Assembly (NCBI GenBank): GCA_024330215.1
Contig: JANDLU010000024.1
Coordinates: 1-41,468 of the forward strand
From: Candidatus Gaiellasilicea maunaloa
Lineage (GTDB): Bacteria; Actinomycetota; Thermoleophilia; Gaiellales; Gaiellaceae
Direction: 5' to 3'
DNA: 41,468 nucleotides
Part shown: positions 26,726 through 35,815 of the stretch, piece by piece
Position numbering within the stretch: the stretch's first letter is position 1
Layout of the letters: each line of letters starts with the position of its first letter
Translations under genes and position numbers: made by a program
Notes under the pieces: generated by a model
What the model was told of the DNA's origin: nothing
The model's input: only the letters and a program-made list of their open reading frames with translations
Databases searched by the model: none

Positions 26726-29291
26726 CTTCAAGAGTGTCCGGATCACCTTCCCGCGCGTCAAGGTACCGACACAGAGTTGACACACTTTCGCCGGTGAATT
26801 GATCGAAAGCGGCCTGCGGCACCTTCCGATACGACCACGAACGGCCCGACAGCCGGCTCGCGTCGCGGCACCAGCGGCGCGCGCGCCGATCCTTCAGAGC
26901 AACGTCCAGATCCTCCATGCCCTTCGTCTCCAGCACGAGGCAAGTGTCGTCCTTCAGTTGGACTACGAAGTCGGGGTAGTAGTAGCGCAGCGCGCCCGAG
27001 CGCGAGATGTACTCGAGCGCGAACCGGCTGTTCAATGTCAGCTTGGCGAAGGCCGCGACATCGGTCGCGCGATCGAGGAACCCCGCGAATCGCTGCTCGA
27101 GCGAGTTGTCGACCGGCGTCAGGTTGAAGATCGTCCGCTTGGCATCCAGGGTGGCGCGAGACCACGGGAACGCCGGCGTCTCGGAGAGCCGGACCGCGCT
27201 CTCGGTGATCGTCGCCTCGCGCTCCTCGATCGCGAGCTCGCGGATCGCCCTCTGGAACGCGCCGATCACGAGCTGCTGCGCGTCGTTCTCGGCCAGCCTT
27301 CTCAGAACGATCTTGTCGGCGAGGTCGACCGACCGATCGAAGACGCGGTTGGCCAGGTAGTCGCGAACGAGCGGAGCCAGCGTGGCGAACGATCCCGCCA
27401 GCCCGCCCACCCCGCCGGCCTTGGCGACGCTCTGCGTGTACCAGGTCAGCACACCCGATGGGTCCTCCGGGTAGGGCACGAGGAACCGGTCCCGCTCGAC
27501 CTCGACCTTGTCGATCAGGTGCATTCCTCGGTAGTGGATGTACTCGTCCGGGGCGACGTCAGGGACGGCGAGTGGGTTCGGCGCGTCGGCCACGTCCTCG
27601 GCCTTCAGGCGCGCGAGCGGCGAGTCAGCGCGCGCCAGCGTCCAGGTGAGCTGCGGGATCGAGATGTCGTAGGCCCGCTTCGACTCGTCGGCGAAGATCG
27701 TGACCGCACCCGGCTCGATCTTGTCCGCATCCTCCCGCTCGACCACGAGACCGCCGTCGAGCTGGGCGCTCCACAGATCGCGAAAGGCGTCGTGCTCGAT
27801 CACGACGACGCGCTCGTCGAAGCCGGAGCCGGGCGGCGTCATCCGTCGGAGGCCGCGTCCGAGCGCCTGCTCGGGGAGGATCTTCGCCTTCGCTGTGAGG
27901 CTCCGGAGCGTCACGACCACGCAGGCGTTGCGGACGTCCCAGCCCTCGCGGAGCATCAGCACGCTGACGATGCAGCGGACGTTCGAGTCCGGCCCGTCGA
28001 TCTCCCGTGCCGCCCTGCGCGCGATGTCGAGATCCGCCTTCGTGATCTCGCCCGCCTGGTTCGTGTGGATCACGAGCAGCCGATCGCCGGCGAAGTCGGA
28101 TACCTGCTTGAGGTAGTCGCCGACCTCGTCGGCCGCCTGCGTGTTCTCGCACATGACGAACAGCACCGGCCGTTTCCCGGACGGCGACAGCGTCTCGTGG
28201 AACTTCCGCCAGCGGCCGACGGCCACGTCCAGCCACTGCCGGTAGCGCTGCGCGGCCGAGTCGCCTAGCTCGACCGAGGCGCCGGTGACCTCGCCGATCA
28301 GAGGCGTCTTCACGATCCCGTCGTCCACCGCCTGCTTGAGCGGGTAGTCGACGACGACGTGCCGGAAGATCCGGCCGTCCTGGTACTTCGGCGTCGCCGA
28401 GAAGTCGAGCTGGGAGACCACGCCCCCGCCCCGTTCCGACAGCGTTGCGTGCAGCCGCTCGATCGTCTCGTTCCACTTCAGCTTCTCCGACCAGACGTGG
28501 TGGGCCTCGTCGTTGACGACGAGCAGCCGGTCGTGAGCCGCGATCCGGTCGAAGAGCTCCTCGGCGGATGCAGCATCCACGTCCCTGTTCACGCGCGGCC
28601 CCAGCATCGCCTCGACGGGGTTCGGCGCCGCGCCGCCCTTCCTCGCCGACGCCTCGTAGAGCCGGTGCACGTTCGTCAGGTAGAGGACGCCCCGCGTCGT
28701 CACGGGCGCCGGATCGTCCTGGAGCAGGACGGTCAGATCCCAGTCCTCCTCCCACTCCGGCGGCACGAGCGGGTCGTGCCGGAAGGTGGCGCAGTCGCCG
28801 AAGTCGACCTTCAGGCGCTCGAACACGATCACGTTGGGAGCGATCAGCAGGAACGCCGTTGCGAGCGGCGATTCTGGCTCGAAGAGCTTGTGGAAGTACG
28901 ACCAGACGATGCACAGGCTCATCGCCATCGTCTTGCCGGAGCCCGTCGCCATCTTGAAGGCGAGCCGTGGCCGCTTCGTCTCGGCCGGATCGATCAGGAT
29001 CCCTTGCGTCGCGTAGTCGAGCAGGTCGCGAAACGAACGGACACGCTCGATCTCGGTCAGGTAGATGAACGTCTCGACGGCCTCGCGCTGGCAGAAGTAG
29101 AAGCGGAACGGCAGCCCGTCCGCGCGCCGGTGCTCGTCGTCGAACCAGAAGCCGAGGAGGCGCCTCGTCGTCGGGCTCGCGCCGGAATAGCCGTTCGCCC
29201 TCCAGGCGTTGACGGCGGCGCGGACGCCGTCGACGAGGTGCGTCCCGTCGCTCGCCGCGCGGCGCTCGGGAACCTCGTAGGGATCGCTCAC
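26715..29291 (-). CDS. Type III-like restriction enzyme Res subunit (helicase-nuclease)
   Basis: This 858-aa protein is a superfamily 2 helicase fused to a nuclease. It has Walker A ATGSGKT (115-121), DEAH (261-264), SATPKYQDGR (motif III), then RCIVSVLMLREGWDVRN and QALGRGLRR as motifs V and VI. At the C-terminus, a PD-x13-ExK nuclease site is visible: Asp774 in YYYPDFVV, Glu788 and Lys790 in LETKG. This matches Type III Res. GTG at 29291 overlaps the mod stop (GTGA); a much longer in-frame reading would run into mod. The first 110 residues lack the usual Q-motif spacing but look intact. Confidence 0.93.
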   Translation of the reverse strand: MSDPYEVPERRAASDGTHLVDGVRAAVNAWRANGYSGASPTTRRLLGFWFDDEHRRADGLPFRFYFCQREAVETFIYLTEIERVRSFRDLLDYATQGILIDPAETKRPRLAFKMATGSGKTMAMSLCIVWSYFHKLFEPESPLATAFLLIAPNVIVFERLKVDFGDCATFRHDPLVPPEWEEDWDLTVLLQDDPAPVTTRGVLYLTNVHRLYEASARKGGAAPNPVEAMLGPRVNRDVDAASAEELFDRIAAHDRLLVVNDEAHHVWSEKLKWNETIERLHATLSERGGGVVSQLDFSATPKYQDGRIFRHVVVDYPLKQAVDDGIVKTPLIGEVTGASVELGDSAAQRYRQWLDVAVGRWRKFHETLSPSGKRPVLFVMCENTQAADEVGDYLKQVSDFAGDRLLVIHTNQAGEITKADLDIARRAAREIDGPDSNVRCIVSVLMLREGWDVRNACVVVTLRSLTAKAKILPEQALGRGLRRMTPPGSGFDERVVVIEHDAFRDLWSAQLDGGLVVEREDADKIEPGAVTIFADESKRAYDISIPQLTWTLARADSPLARLKAEDVADAPNPLAVPDVAPDEYIHYRGMHLIDKVEVERDRFLVPYPEDPSGVLTWYTQSVAKAGGVGGLAGSFATLAPLVRDYLANRVFDRSVDLADKIVLRRLAENDAQQLVIGAFQRAIRELAIEEREATITESAVRLSETPAFPWSRATLDAKRTIFNLTPVDNSLEQRFAGFLDRATDVAAFAKLTLNSRFALEYISRSGALRYYYPDFVVQLKDDTCLVLETKGMEDLDVALKDRRARRWCRDASRLSGRSWSYRKVPQAAFDQFTGESVSTLCRYLDAREGDPDTLEDGD

Positions 29292-31123
29292 TTGATCGTG
29301 ACTTCGGCGAGCTTCGTCGTGTCGTTCCCGAAGATGTCGATCACCTTGACGACGATCGCGTAGCGGCCCGCCGCGGGGTACTCGTGCCAGCCGCTCTCGG
29401 TGGCGAGCGCCGGCTCCGCGCGCGTGCGGTAGGCCTGCCACTGGTTGTGGAAGACGCCGTCGCGGTGGTCGAAGTCGATCGACCAGTAGTCGATCAGGTC
29501 GGCGTAGCGGGTGATCCGCTCGCGCACTGCCGTCGGGATCAAATCCTCGCTCGGGATCGCGAAGTCCTTCAGCACGACCTTCGCTTCGAGCCCCTGCCGC
29601 CGCACGTCCAGATCGAGGTGCGCGAGCTCGAAGAAGCGGATCGCGTCGGCGTCCTGCACCTGCCGCTCCATCACCTCGCGCGGGATCTGGAGCGGGCGCA
29701 GGTCGAGGCCGCGGCGACGCGCGCGCTCGCCGATCGTGTCGTGGAGGCCCATCTCCCACTCCCAGCCGAGCAGGTCGCACGACTCGATCCCGTTGTCGGC
29801 GAGCTCGTCCATTACCTCCTCGGCCTCGTCGATCGTCACCGGCGCATCGGTCGCGCCGACGTGCACCATTCGACCCGCCTTCCGTCCGTGCAGGTGCTGG
29901 AACCCCTCGACCGGCTCGGCACGGTAGAAGGCGAGGATCGTGTCGAGGTAGCCGCGCAGGGCGCCGTTGCCCGTGTCCTGCCGCCAGCGCTGGCGCTCGT
30001 AGGCGCCGAGGTTCTTGATCTCGAACGGCCGGCAGTCGGGGATGTTGAGGAGGCGCTTGCGCGTGGTGTGGATGGCGAAGCGGCCGAGGTCGCAGGCGAT
30101 CCAACGGCGCCCGAGCTTCTCGGCGACCGCCGCGGTCGTACCAGAGCCGACAAAGAAGTCAGCGACAAGATCGCCCTCATTTGACGATGCCTTGATGGCC
30201 CGCTCAAGAAGGCGCTCGGGTTTCTGCGTCTTGTACTCAGTACGTTCGTGCGCCGACTGATTCACGATGTCGATCTTCCAATAGTCGTGCGGCGCGAAGC
30301 CCTTTCCGAGGTACTCACGCACGACGAGATGAGGATGTGTGATCTCCCACTCAGGGTCAACATCCTTCGCGGACCGGATAGGACTCCCGGTAATTCCGCG
30401 TCCCGAGAGGCGGTAGTAGCCAACCTCGTCCTGGTGTTTGTACTTCTTCACCGTCGCCTCCGAATAGGGCTCCAGCACACCCTCGACATCCCAGTTGAAG
30501 ACCTGCCGATCTGGGTTCTTCGAGTAGACCAACAGGTCGTGATGCTTTCGATTCCACATCCGCTTGGAGAACTGTCGCGTCGAGTAGCACCACACGACGT
30601 TGTTCATAAAGTTGGATGACCCAAATATTTCGTCCAGCATCAACTTCACGTAGTGGCACATCCGCCAATCGAGGTGGACGTAGATCGTTCCGTCGTCCGC
30701 CAGGAGCTCGCGCAACAGAGTAAGCCGCTCGTAGATCATCGAGAGGTAGCTGTCGACTCCGCGTCCCCATGTGTCGCGATACGCGTACTCCTCAAGGATT
30801 GACGGCTCCTTGAGGATGTCGGTGTCCAAATCTCCGACGCGCACACTCACTGAGAAGTCGTCGCCTGTAGCGAATGGCGGGTCGATGTAGATCAGCTTGA
30901 TCTGCCCCGCGAACTCCTTCAGCAGGCTGCTCATCACGAGCTTGTTGTCGCCCCAGATGAGCTGGTTCCGCCAGGTCTGGTCCTGCTCCCCGGCGCCGAG
31001 GAGCGAGCCCTCGTCGCGCTGGCGGGTCGCTCGCGACTCGTTGATCGTCTCCACGGTCTGGAAGGGCAGGCTGACCCGCTCGACTTGCGTCGGCTTCCCG
31101 TCCCACTCGAGGCGCACGCTCAT
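29288..31123 (-). CDS. Type III-like DNA adenine methyltransferase Mod subunit
   Basis: This 611-aa methyltransferase has motif order IV then I, the beta class: IYIDPPF (Asp81-Phe84) and later FFVGSGTTAAVAEKLG (324-330) for AdoMet. Between them (84-324) lies the target recognition domain. It precedes res with a 4-nt overlap and the pair forms one operon, modifying and, with Res, cutting unmodified DNA. Motif IV is DPPF rather than DPPY. A long C-terminal domain (residues 380-611) is also present. The middle is less GC-rich than the ends. Confidence 0.93.
   Translation of the reverse strand: MSVRLEWDGKPTQVERVSLPFQTVETINESRATRQRDEGSLLGAGEQDQTWRNQLIWGDNKLVMSSLLKEFAGQIKLIYIDPPFATGDDFSVSVRVGDLDTDILKEPSILEEYAYRDTWGRGVDSYLSMIYERLTLLRELLADDGTIYVHLDWRMCHYVKLMLDEIFGSSNFMNNVVWCYSTRQFSKRMWNRKHHDLLVYSKNPDRQVFNWDVEGVLEPYSEATVKKYKHQDEVGYYRLSGRGITGSPIRSAKDVDPEWEITHPHLVVREYLGKGFAPHDYWKIDIVNQSAHERTEYKTQKPERLLERAIKASSNEGDLVADFFVGSGTTAAVAEKLGRRWIACDLGRFAIHTTRKRLLNIPDCRPFEIKNLGAYERQRWRQDTGNGALRGYLDTILAFYRAEPVEGFQHLHGRKAGRMVHVGATDAPVTIDEAEEVMDELADNGIESCDLLGWEWEMGLHDTIGERARRRGLDLRPLQIPREVMERQVQDADAIRFFELAHLDLDVRRQGLEAKVVLKDFAIPSEDLIPTAVRERITRYADLIDYWSIDFDHRDGVFHNQWQAYRTRAEPALATESGWHEYPAAGRYAIVVKVIDIFGNDTTKLAEVTIK
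30170..30872 (-). other. Lower-GC target-recognition segment of mod
   Basis: By hand count, 30181-30900 is about 55-56% GC, dropping to about 42% at 30601-30660, while flanking coding DNA is about 65-75%. The limits coincide with the DPPF and FVGSGTT motifs, so the change covers exactly the specificity domain. This is what recombinational replacement of a Type III target recognition domain would leave. Confidence 0.65.
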
Positions 31124-31130
31124 GCGGCGA

Positions 31131-31685
31131 TTATCGCGGCGCGCGCGGACGACCCTCGGGCGGCTCCTCCCACACCGCCTCTAGCCCGGTCACCTCGAAG
31201 GTCGAGTCGGGTCTGAGAGCATCCAGGAAGACCGCGAGCGCGGTCCCTCCATTCGCGGCCGAAGGCGCGAGGATTGCCTCGACGCTGATCGAGTGCGCCG
31301 CGACTCCGATCGCCTGACACGCACTCAGGTCGTCGCTTCGAAGCTCGCGATCGCCGAGGCCGATCGTGCGGCGAGCCTCGTCGCCGCGAAGGTCGAGAAC
31401 CGCGAGCAGATCCACCCGGAGCCGGTAGAGCTCGCGGGGCAGGAAGCCCTGAGCCGCGACGCCCTGCCGGCGGGCCAGTCGGTGAAACTCATCGACGACG
31501 GTCTGGACGTCGAGACCGCAGTAGACGACTGCGAAGCTGTCGGGTGGATTCCAGCGTCCACCGAAGATCCGGGCGCCACGACCCGACCGCGCCTCGCGCC
31601 CCGCAGCGACGTGTCGGAAAACCTCTCCACGAAAGTGCCCGACGCCGAGCTCGTCGATGGCCGCGACGAGCGACGGGAGCGACAC
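31131..31685 (-). CDS. RES-domain toxin (NAD-consuming family)
   Basis: This 184-aa protein has the RES fold: Arg24 (FRHV), GGRWNPP with Arg44, Tyr55, Glu66 in VVDEFHRLAR, and Ser142 in APSAANGG. These match the Arg-Glu-Ser residues for which the domain is named. Characterised RES toxins (MbcT-like) break down NAD+. GTG at 31685 follows the antitoxin stop by 3 nt, so the pair is coupled. It ends 7 nt before mod, in the same direction, so toxin, antitoxin, mod and res could share a transcript. Confidence 0.88.
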   Translation of the reverse strand: MSLPSLVAAIDELGVGHFRGEVFRHVAAGREARSGRGARIFGGRWNPPDSFAVVYCGLDVQTVVDEFHRLARRQGVAAQGFLPRELYRLRVDLLAVLDLRGDEARRTIGLGDRELRSDDLSACQAIGVAAHSISVEAILAPSAANGGTALAVFLDALRPDSTFEVTGLEAVWEEPPEGRPRAPR

Positions 31686-31688
31686 GGG

Positions 31689-32021
31689 CTAGACGAAGAC
31701 GCCGTCGGCCATCGCGTCGATCGCGCCGAGGACAGGCCTGAAGTTTCCGCCACGCAGGAGATCAACCGGCTTGTGATGGTCGAGCGATGGGTTCGGCGTA
31801 AAGAGCCAGTCGTGCGCAACTCGCGGTCTCAGGGTTTCCGAAAGCAGGTCCAGCACGGCGATGAGCTCCAGCAGGCGCTCGCGGGCGTCTGGTCGCGGTG
31901 CAGCAGACTCGTTCAGCCAGCGCGCCACCGTTCTCGGGCTCGTTTCGAGTACGCGTGCGAGATCGCCGCCGTCGAGCTCCACTCGCATCGCCGCCTGCTC
32001 CAGGCGCTCCGTAATGGTCAC
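31689..32021 (-). CDS. Xre/MbcA/ParS-like antitoxin
   Basis: This 110-aa protein has an N-terminal helix-turn-helix-like part (ARVLETSPRTVARWL) and the MbcA/ParS/Xre toxin-binding domain at the end (FTPNPSLDHHKPVDLLRGGN, then AIDAMADGVFV). The GTG at 32021 has AGGAGG 6 nt upstream and is preferred to a distal in-frame start. It should neutralise the RES toxin and repress its own promoter. Only 49 nt separate it from the divergent gene at 32071. Confidence 0.88.
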   Translation of the reverse strand: MTITERLEQAAMRVELDGGDLARVLETSPRTVARWLNESAAPRPDARERLLELIAVLDLLSETLRPRVAHDWLFTPNPSLDHHKPVDLLRGGNFRPVLGAIDAMADGVFV

Positions 32022-32070
32022 GTTCCGCCTCCTCTTTGTCGTCCGGCCGCCGCCTGTACTGTCAGACACT
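32022..32070. promoter_or_regulatory. Compact divergent promoter region
   Basis: This 49-nt gap holds the antitoxin ribosome binding site (32028-32033) and, for the plus strand, a weak TTGTCG (32036) and TACTGT (32057) pair with 15-nt spacing. The predicted plus-strand transcript start falls at or next to the ATG at 32071, consistent with a leaderless message. The antitoxin probably regulates both directions. Confidence 0.4.
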
Positions 32071-33289
32071 ATGGCACGACTGGTGGATGTCACGGGATTC
32101 CTTCCGCGCGTCACTGTGCGCGATGGCCGCGCGATCGAGCAGGCACTTGCGGGACATACGCTCTTCCAGCCCGGCGTCGAGCTCGCTGGGGCCGTCGTGG
32201 AGGCGTCGTTCGCCTATGGCGACCCACCTCTGCTTCGACGGCTCGCGGATAAGGGCGTTCCGCGCCTGATCGACCCGCAGACACTGCGGTTCAGCACCGA
32301 CGCCTACCTCGAGGTCGAGGCGATCGCAGGGCTTCCGTACGCCCCGTCAGCGCCCTTCTCGGCGGAGTCGTTGAGAGGCGATGCGGGCGACGAACTCGTC
32401 GAAGGCGTTCTCCGTTTCGAGGACAACCACGGGGCGACGGACTATCTCTCGCCGATGGTTCCCGTGCCCGACCGTGACCTCGAACGGTGGGTCGATGCGC
32501 ACGAGTACGTCCTCCGAGCCGCGGCTCGCGCGAACGGCGCCCGCGACCTCCCGCGTAAGCCGCTCATCGCATCGCTCTCGCCAGGTAACAAGGCGATGCG
32601 CGACCCCGGCCTGCTGATACGACGCTCTCAGCGACCTTCCGCTCGACGGCGTCTACGTTCAGCCGCTCTTGCTCTCGCCGACGCGCGACAGAGTCGACAA
32701 GCCAGTTGCGTACGTCCGCTTCCTCCTGGCTGCCCAGCGGATCGGGATTCCGGTGCTCGCCGGGCGGGTGGGCGCATTCGGCCTGATCCTCGAAGCGCTG
32801 GGAATCGCGATGTTCGACTCTGGACTTGGTCAGGCAGAGGGGTTCAACCTCGCTTCCCTCAACCGGCGTAAGACGGTGCGAGGCGATTCATCGAGTGCTC
32901 CCCAGGGGAGCCGCCGGATCTACCTGCGACCGCTCAAGACCACGCTTCCGAGTGGGATGGTCGAGAGAATCCTCGGTGAGCGCGGGCTTCGCTCGAGCTT
33001 CGCGTGCGCGCTCGAGTGCTGTCGCTGGCGGGATCAACAGGATCTCGGTGAACGCTGCCGCGAGCACTACCTGCGCGTACGGCAGGACGAGGTTGCTCAA
33101 GTCGGACGCCAGCCAACCAGCTCAATGCGGCTCTCAGACCTCCACAACGATCTAACGGAGGCGCGTGAGCTCGCCCTGGTGGTCGTACGGACGCTTCGAC
33201 ACCGAGGTCACGAACCTCCGCGCTTCGATCACCTGGATCGCTGGCTCGCCGTGATCGCGACAGTGACCGAGTTGGCTGCCGCTGCCTGA
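32071..33289 (+). pseudogene. Frameshifted gene of unknown function
   Basis: The first frame runs from ATG 32071 (MARLVDVTGFLPRVTVRD) to about LLI at 32619, and the second continues from there as DALSDLPLDGVYVQPL and ends at 33289. Removing the A at 32619 restores LLIDALSDLPLD and one continuous reading frame of about 405 codons. The region after the break, PVLAGRVGAFGLILEALGI, looks like a conserved alpha/beta barrel-like core. I do not recognise the family. It may be a recent inactivation or a sequencing error. It diverges from the antitoxin gene within the island. Confidence 0.75.
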
Positions 33290-33313
33290 TCTGACGTCGC
33301 TACCGTCTCGGAG

Positions 33314-34594
33314 GTGAGCGGCTACCTCCGTAGCTTGAACCCGCGCCTGCCCCGCTCCGTCCAGATCCTCCAGCTCGGCGGGCTCGCGAACGCGATCGGC
33401 AACGGGCTCGTACTGCCGTTCGCGTTCATCTACCTGCACAACGTGCGCGGGTTCTCGCTCGGGCTCGCCGGGCTGATCCTGGGGACGAACGCCGCGGTCA
33501 GCCTGATCGCCGGACCGCTCTCCGGTCCGCTCGTCGACCGCTTTGGCGGGAAGAGGATGCTCGCGGTCGCGCTCGGCTTCCTCATGCTCGGGTTCGGCGG
33601 CTACGCCTTCGTCGAGTCGCCCTGGCACGGGTTCCTCGCGAGCGCGATCACGGGAATCGGAAACGGACTCTTCTGGCCGGCGCAATCGACCTTGATCGCC
33701 GGCCTGACGCCGCCGGAGCGACGGCCGGCCGCGTTCGCGATGCAGCGCGTCGTGATGAACCTCGGGATCGGGATCGGCGGGCTCGCAGGCGGCTTCCTCG
33801 CCGCGACGAGCTTCCGCATCCTCTTTCTCGCGGACGCGCTCACGTTCGTCGCGTATGCGGGTGTTCTGCTCGCCTTCGTGCCCGAGCCGAGGCCGCTCAG
33901 GCGCCGAGCAGGAGAGCAGGCGGGCACCTACCGCGACGTCCTGCGACACCGCGTCTTCATGGGTTTCATGGCCCTCAACGCCGCCTTCATCGCCGCCGGG
34001 ATCGCCCAGATCGAGCTGATCGCGCCGTACGGCAAGAACGAGGCCGGGCTCGGCGAGCGCTGGATCGGCGGGATCTTCGCCGTCAACACGCTCGTGATCG
34101 TGCTCGCGCAGCTCCCGATCGCACGGCTCGCCGAGGGCCGGCGCCGGATGGGCGTGCTCGCCGTGATGGGCGTCACCTGGGCTGCGTCGTGGCTGCTCGT
34201 TCCAGTCGCAGGCCTCTGGCTCGCCGGGTTCGCGGCCTTCGCCGTGATCGCCCTCGCCGTCGCGGTCTTCGGGATCGGCGAGTGCCTGCACGGCGCGGTC
34301 CAGGCGCCGCTCGTAGCCGATCTCGCCGATCATCGGCTGCTTGGCCGCTACATGGCGATGTCGGCATTCTCGTGGCAGGTCGGCTTCACGATCGGGCCGC
34401 CGGTGGGCGGCCTCCTGCTCTCGATCTCACCGACGGGCCTCTGGATCTTCTCCGCAGCCGTCTGCCTCGTCGCGGGCGCCGGCGCACTCGTCCTCGAGCG
34501 GGCGCTGCCGCCGAACGTCCGACTCACGCCGGTCGGTCACCGAGCCGAGCCCGACGCACCTGGACCGATTGCAGCGCCGGTCCGCGCGCGCTGA
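33314..34594 (+). CDS. Major facilitator superfamily transporter
   Basis: This 426-aa protein has about 12 membrane helices and the MFS motif between helices 2 and 3 (GPLVDRFGGKRM). In helices 4 and 5, GIGNGLFWPAQSTLIAG resembles drug exporters. The substrate is unknown. The start is GTG at 33314, with GGAG immediately before it; a downstream TTG is possible. The sequence is high-GC and housekeeping-like, so the island ends before it. Confidence 0.87.
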   Translation: MSGYLRSLNPRLPRSVQILQLGGLANAIGNGLVLPFAFIYLHNVRGFSLGLAGLILGTNAAVSLIAGPLSGPLVDRFGGKRMLAVALGFLMLGFGGYAFVESPWHGFLASAITGIGNGLFWPAQSTLIAGLTPPERRPAAFAMQRVVMNLGIGIGGLAGGFLAATSFRILFLADALTFVAYAGVLLAFVPEPRPLRRRAGEQAGTYRDVLRHRVFMGFMALNAAFIAAGIAQIELIAPYGKNEAGLGERWIGGIFAVNTLVIVLAQLPIARLAEGRRRMGVLAVMGVTWAASWLLVPVAGLWLAGFAAFAVIALAVAVFGIGECLHGAVQAPLVADLADHRLLGRYMAMSAFSWQVGFTIGPPVGGLLLSISPTGLWIFSAAVCLVAGAGALVLERALPPNVRLTPVGHRAEPDAPGPIAAPVRAR

Positions 34595-34662
34595 GGAAGA
34601 ATTCCGGGCGCGGGCTAGAATCCCGAGCGTGATGCTGTCGACCGACGAGCCACTCAGACCGT

Positions 34663-35643
34663 ATGCCCAGCTTGCCCCGCATCCGGCGGACCCGGCCAGG
34701 CACGGCTCCGGTCGTCGCGCGCGCTGAGCGAGCGCCGCTCGAGCTCGCCACTGCCGGCCTGACCTGGATCCACCTCGACCGGCCGCATCCGGCCGCGACC
34801 GACGCCCTCTCCGACCGTTTCGGCTGGCACGCTCTCGACGTCGAGGACGTGCTCTCGAAGCGGCAGCGGCCGAAGGTCGACGAGTACCCGGAGTACCTCT
34901 TCGCCGTGCTCCACTTCCCGGTCTACGACAAGGCGATCCAGCGGCTGAACGCGGCCGAGCTCGATGTCTTCCTCGGGCCGGACTACCTGGTGACGCTGCC
35001 GAACGTGGAGCTCCTGCCGGTGACGCGCCTCTTCCGCCGCTGCGAGGAGGACGAGGCGCTGCGCGCCGATCTCTTCGCCAAGGGGTCGGGTCGCCTGCTC
35101 TACGAGGTGCTCGACGATCTCTTCGACTACTGCTTCCCGATCCTCGACAAGATCGGGCACAAGCTCGACACGGTCGAGGATGCGATGTTCGAGGAGCGCG
35201 CCGAGGACGTCGTCCGCGACATCTCGAACGTGAAGCAGGAGATCATCTCCTACCGCAAGATCATCAAGCCGGAGCGCTCGACGCTGCGGCTGCTCGAGCG
35301 TCGCGTCGAGCGGTTCCTGCCCGAGGAGCTCGATCTCTACTTCGACGACGTCGTCGACGCGGCCGAGCGGATCTGGGACCTCCTCGACAACTACAAGGAG
35401 GTCGTCGAGGCGCTCGAGGACACGAACGAGTCCGTGATCTCGCACCGCCAGAACGACGTGCTCCGCGTACTCACCGTTTTCAGCGCCGTCGTCCTCCCGC
35501 TGACCCTGATCACCGGGATCTTCGGGATGAACGTCGCCTTCCCGGGGAACGGCAGCGCCGAGGCGTTCTGGGTCGTTGTCGGGACGATGATCGCCGTCAT
35601 GCTCGCCCTGCTTGGCTTCTTCCGGTACAAGCGCTGGCTTTGA
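34663..35643 (+). CDS. corA: CorA family magnesium/cobalt transporter
   Basis: This 326-aa protein has a cytoplasmic alpha/beta and long-helix domain (LDTVEDAMFEERAEDVVRDI), then two C-terminal membrane helices. The pore signature Gly288-Met289-Asn290 is in TGIFGMNVAFPG, and the tail is basic (FFRYKRWL). It forms a pentameric Mg2+ (or Co2+/Ni2+) channel. The ATG at 34663 is the most plausible start although no clear ribosome binding site precedes it. Confidence 0.93.
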   Translation: MPSLPRIRRTRPGTAPVVARAERAPLELATAGLTWIHLDRPHPAATDALSDRFGWHALDVEDVLSKRQRPKVDEYPEYLFAVLHFPVYDKAIQRLNAAELDVFLGPDYLVTLPNVELLPVTRLFRRCEEDEALRADLFAKGSGRLLYEVLDDLFDYCFPILDKIGHKLDTVEDAMFEERAEDVVRDISNVKQEIISYRKIIKPERSTLRLLERRVERFLPEELDLYFDDVVDAAERIWDLLDNYKEVVEALEDTNESVISHRQNDVLRVLTVFSAVVLPLTLITGIFGMNVAFPGNGSAEAFWVVVGTMIAVMLALLGFFRYKRWL

Positions 35644-35759
35644 GAACTCGGTGGAGGGGTCGACGACCGGCGGCGAGCCGTCGTGCGGCCGCGAGGGGGC
35701 CAGCCGAGCGGTTTGTCGATCCCGACGCCCGTCGTTCGTCGCACCGATGAGTTTCGCAT

Positions 35760-35788
35760 CGCCGATCGGTCTGAAAGAGTGATCGGCG
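35760..35788 (+). promoter_or_regulatory. 8-bp hairpin upstream of the beta-propeller gene
   Basis: CGCCGATC and GATCGGCG flank a 13-nt loop in the 172-nt gap between corA and the propeller gene, about 30 nt before the next start. Not followed by a U-tract, so it is more likely a leader element or operator than a terminator. Confidence 0.35.
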
Positions 35789-35815
35789 GACCGCGCCGCT
35801 ACCGGAGGTGAATCG

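Noticed and set aside
29292-30104. N-terminal extension of res to 30104
   Set aside because: The extra 271 residues run inside mod in another frame and are Arg/Pro-rich; GTG at 29291 forms a GTGA overlap.
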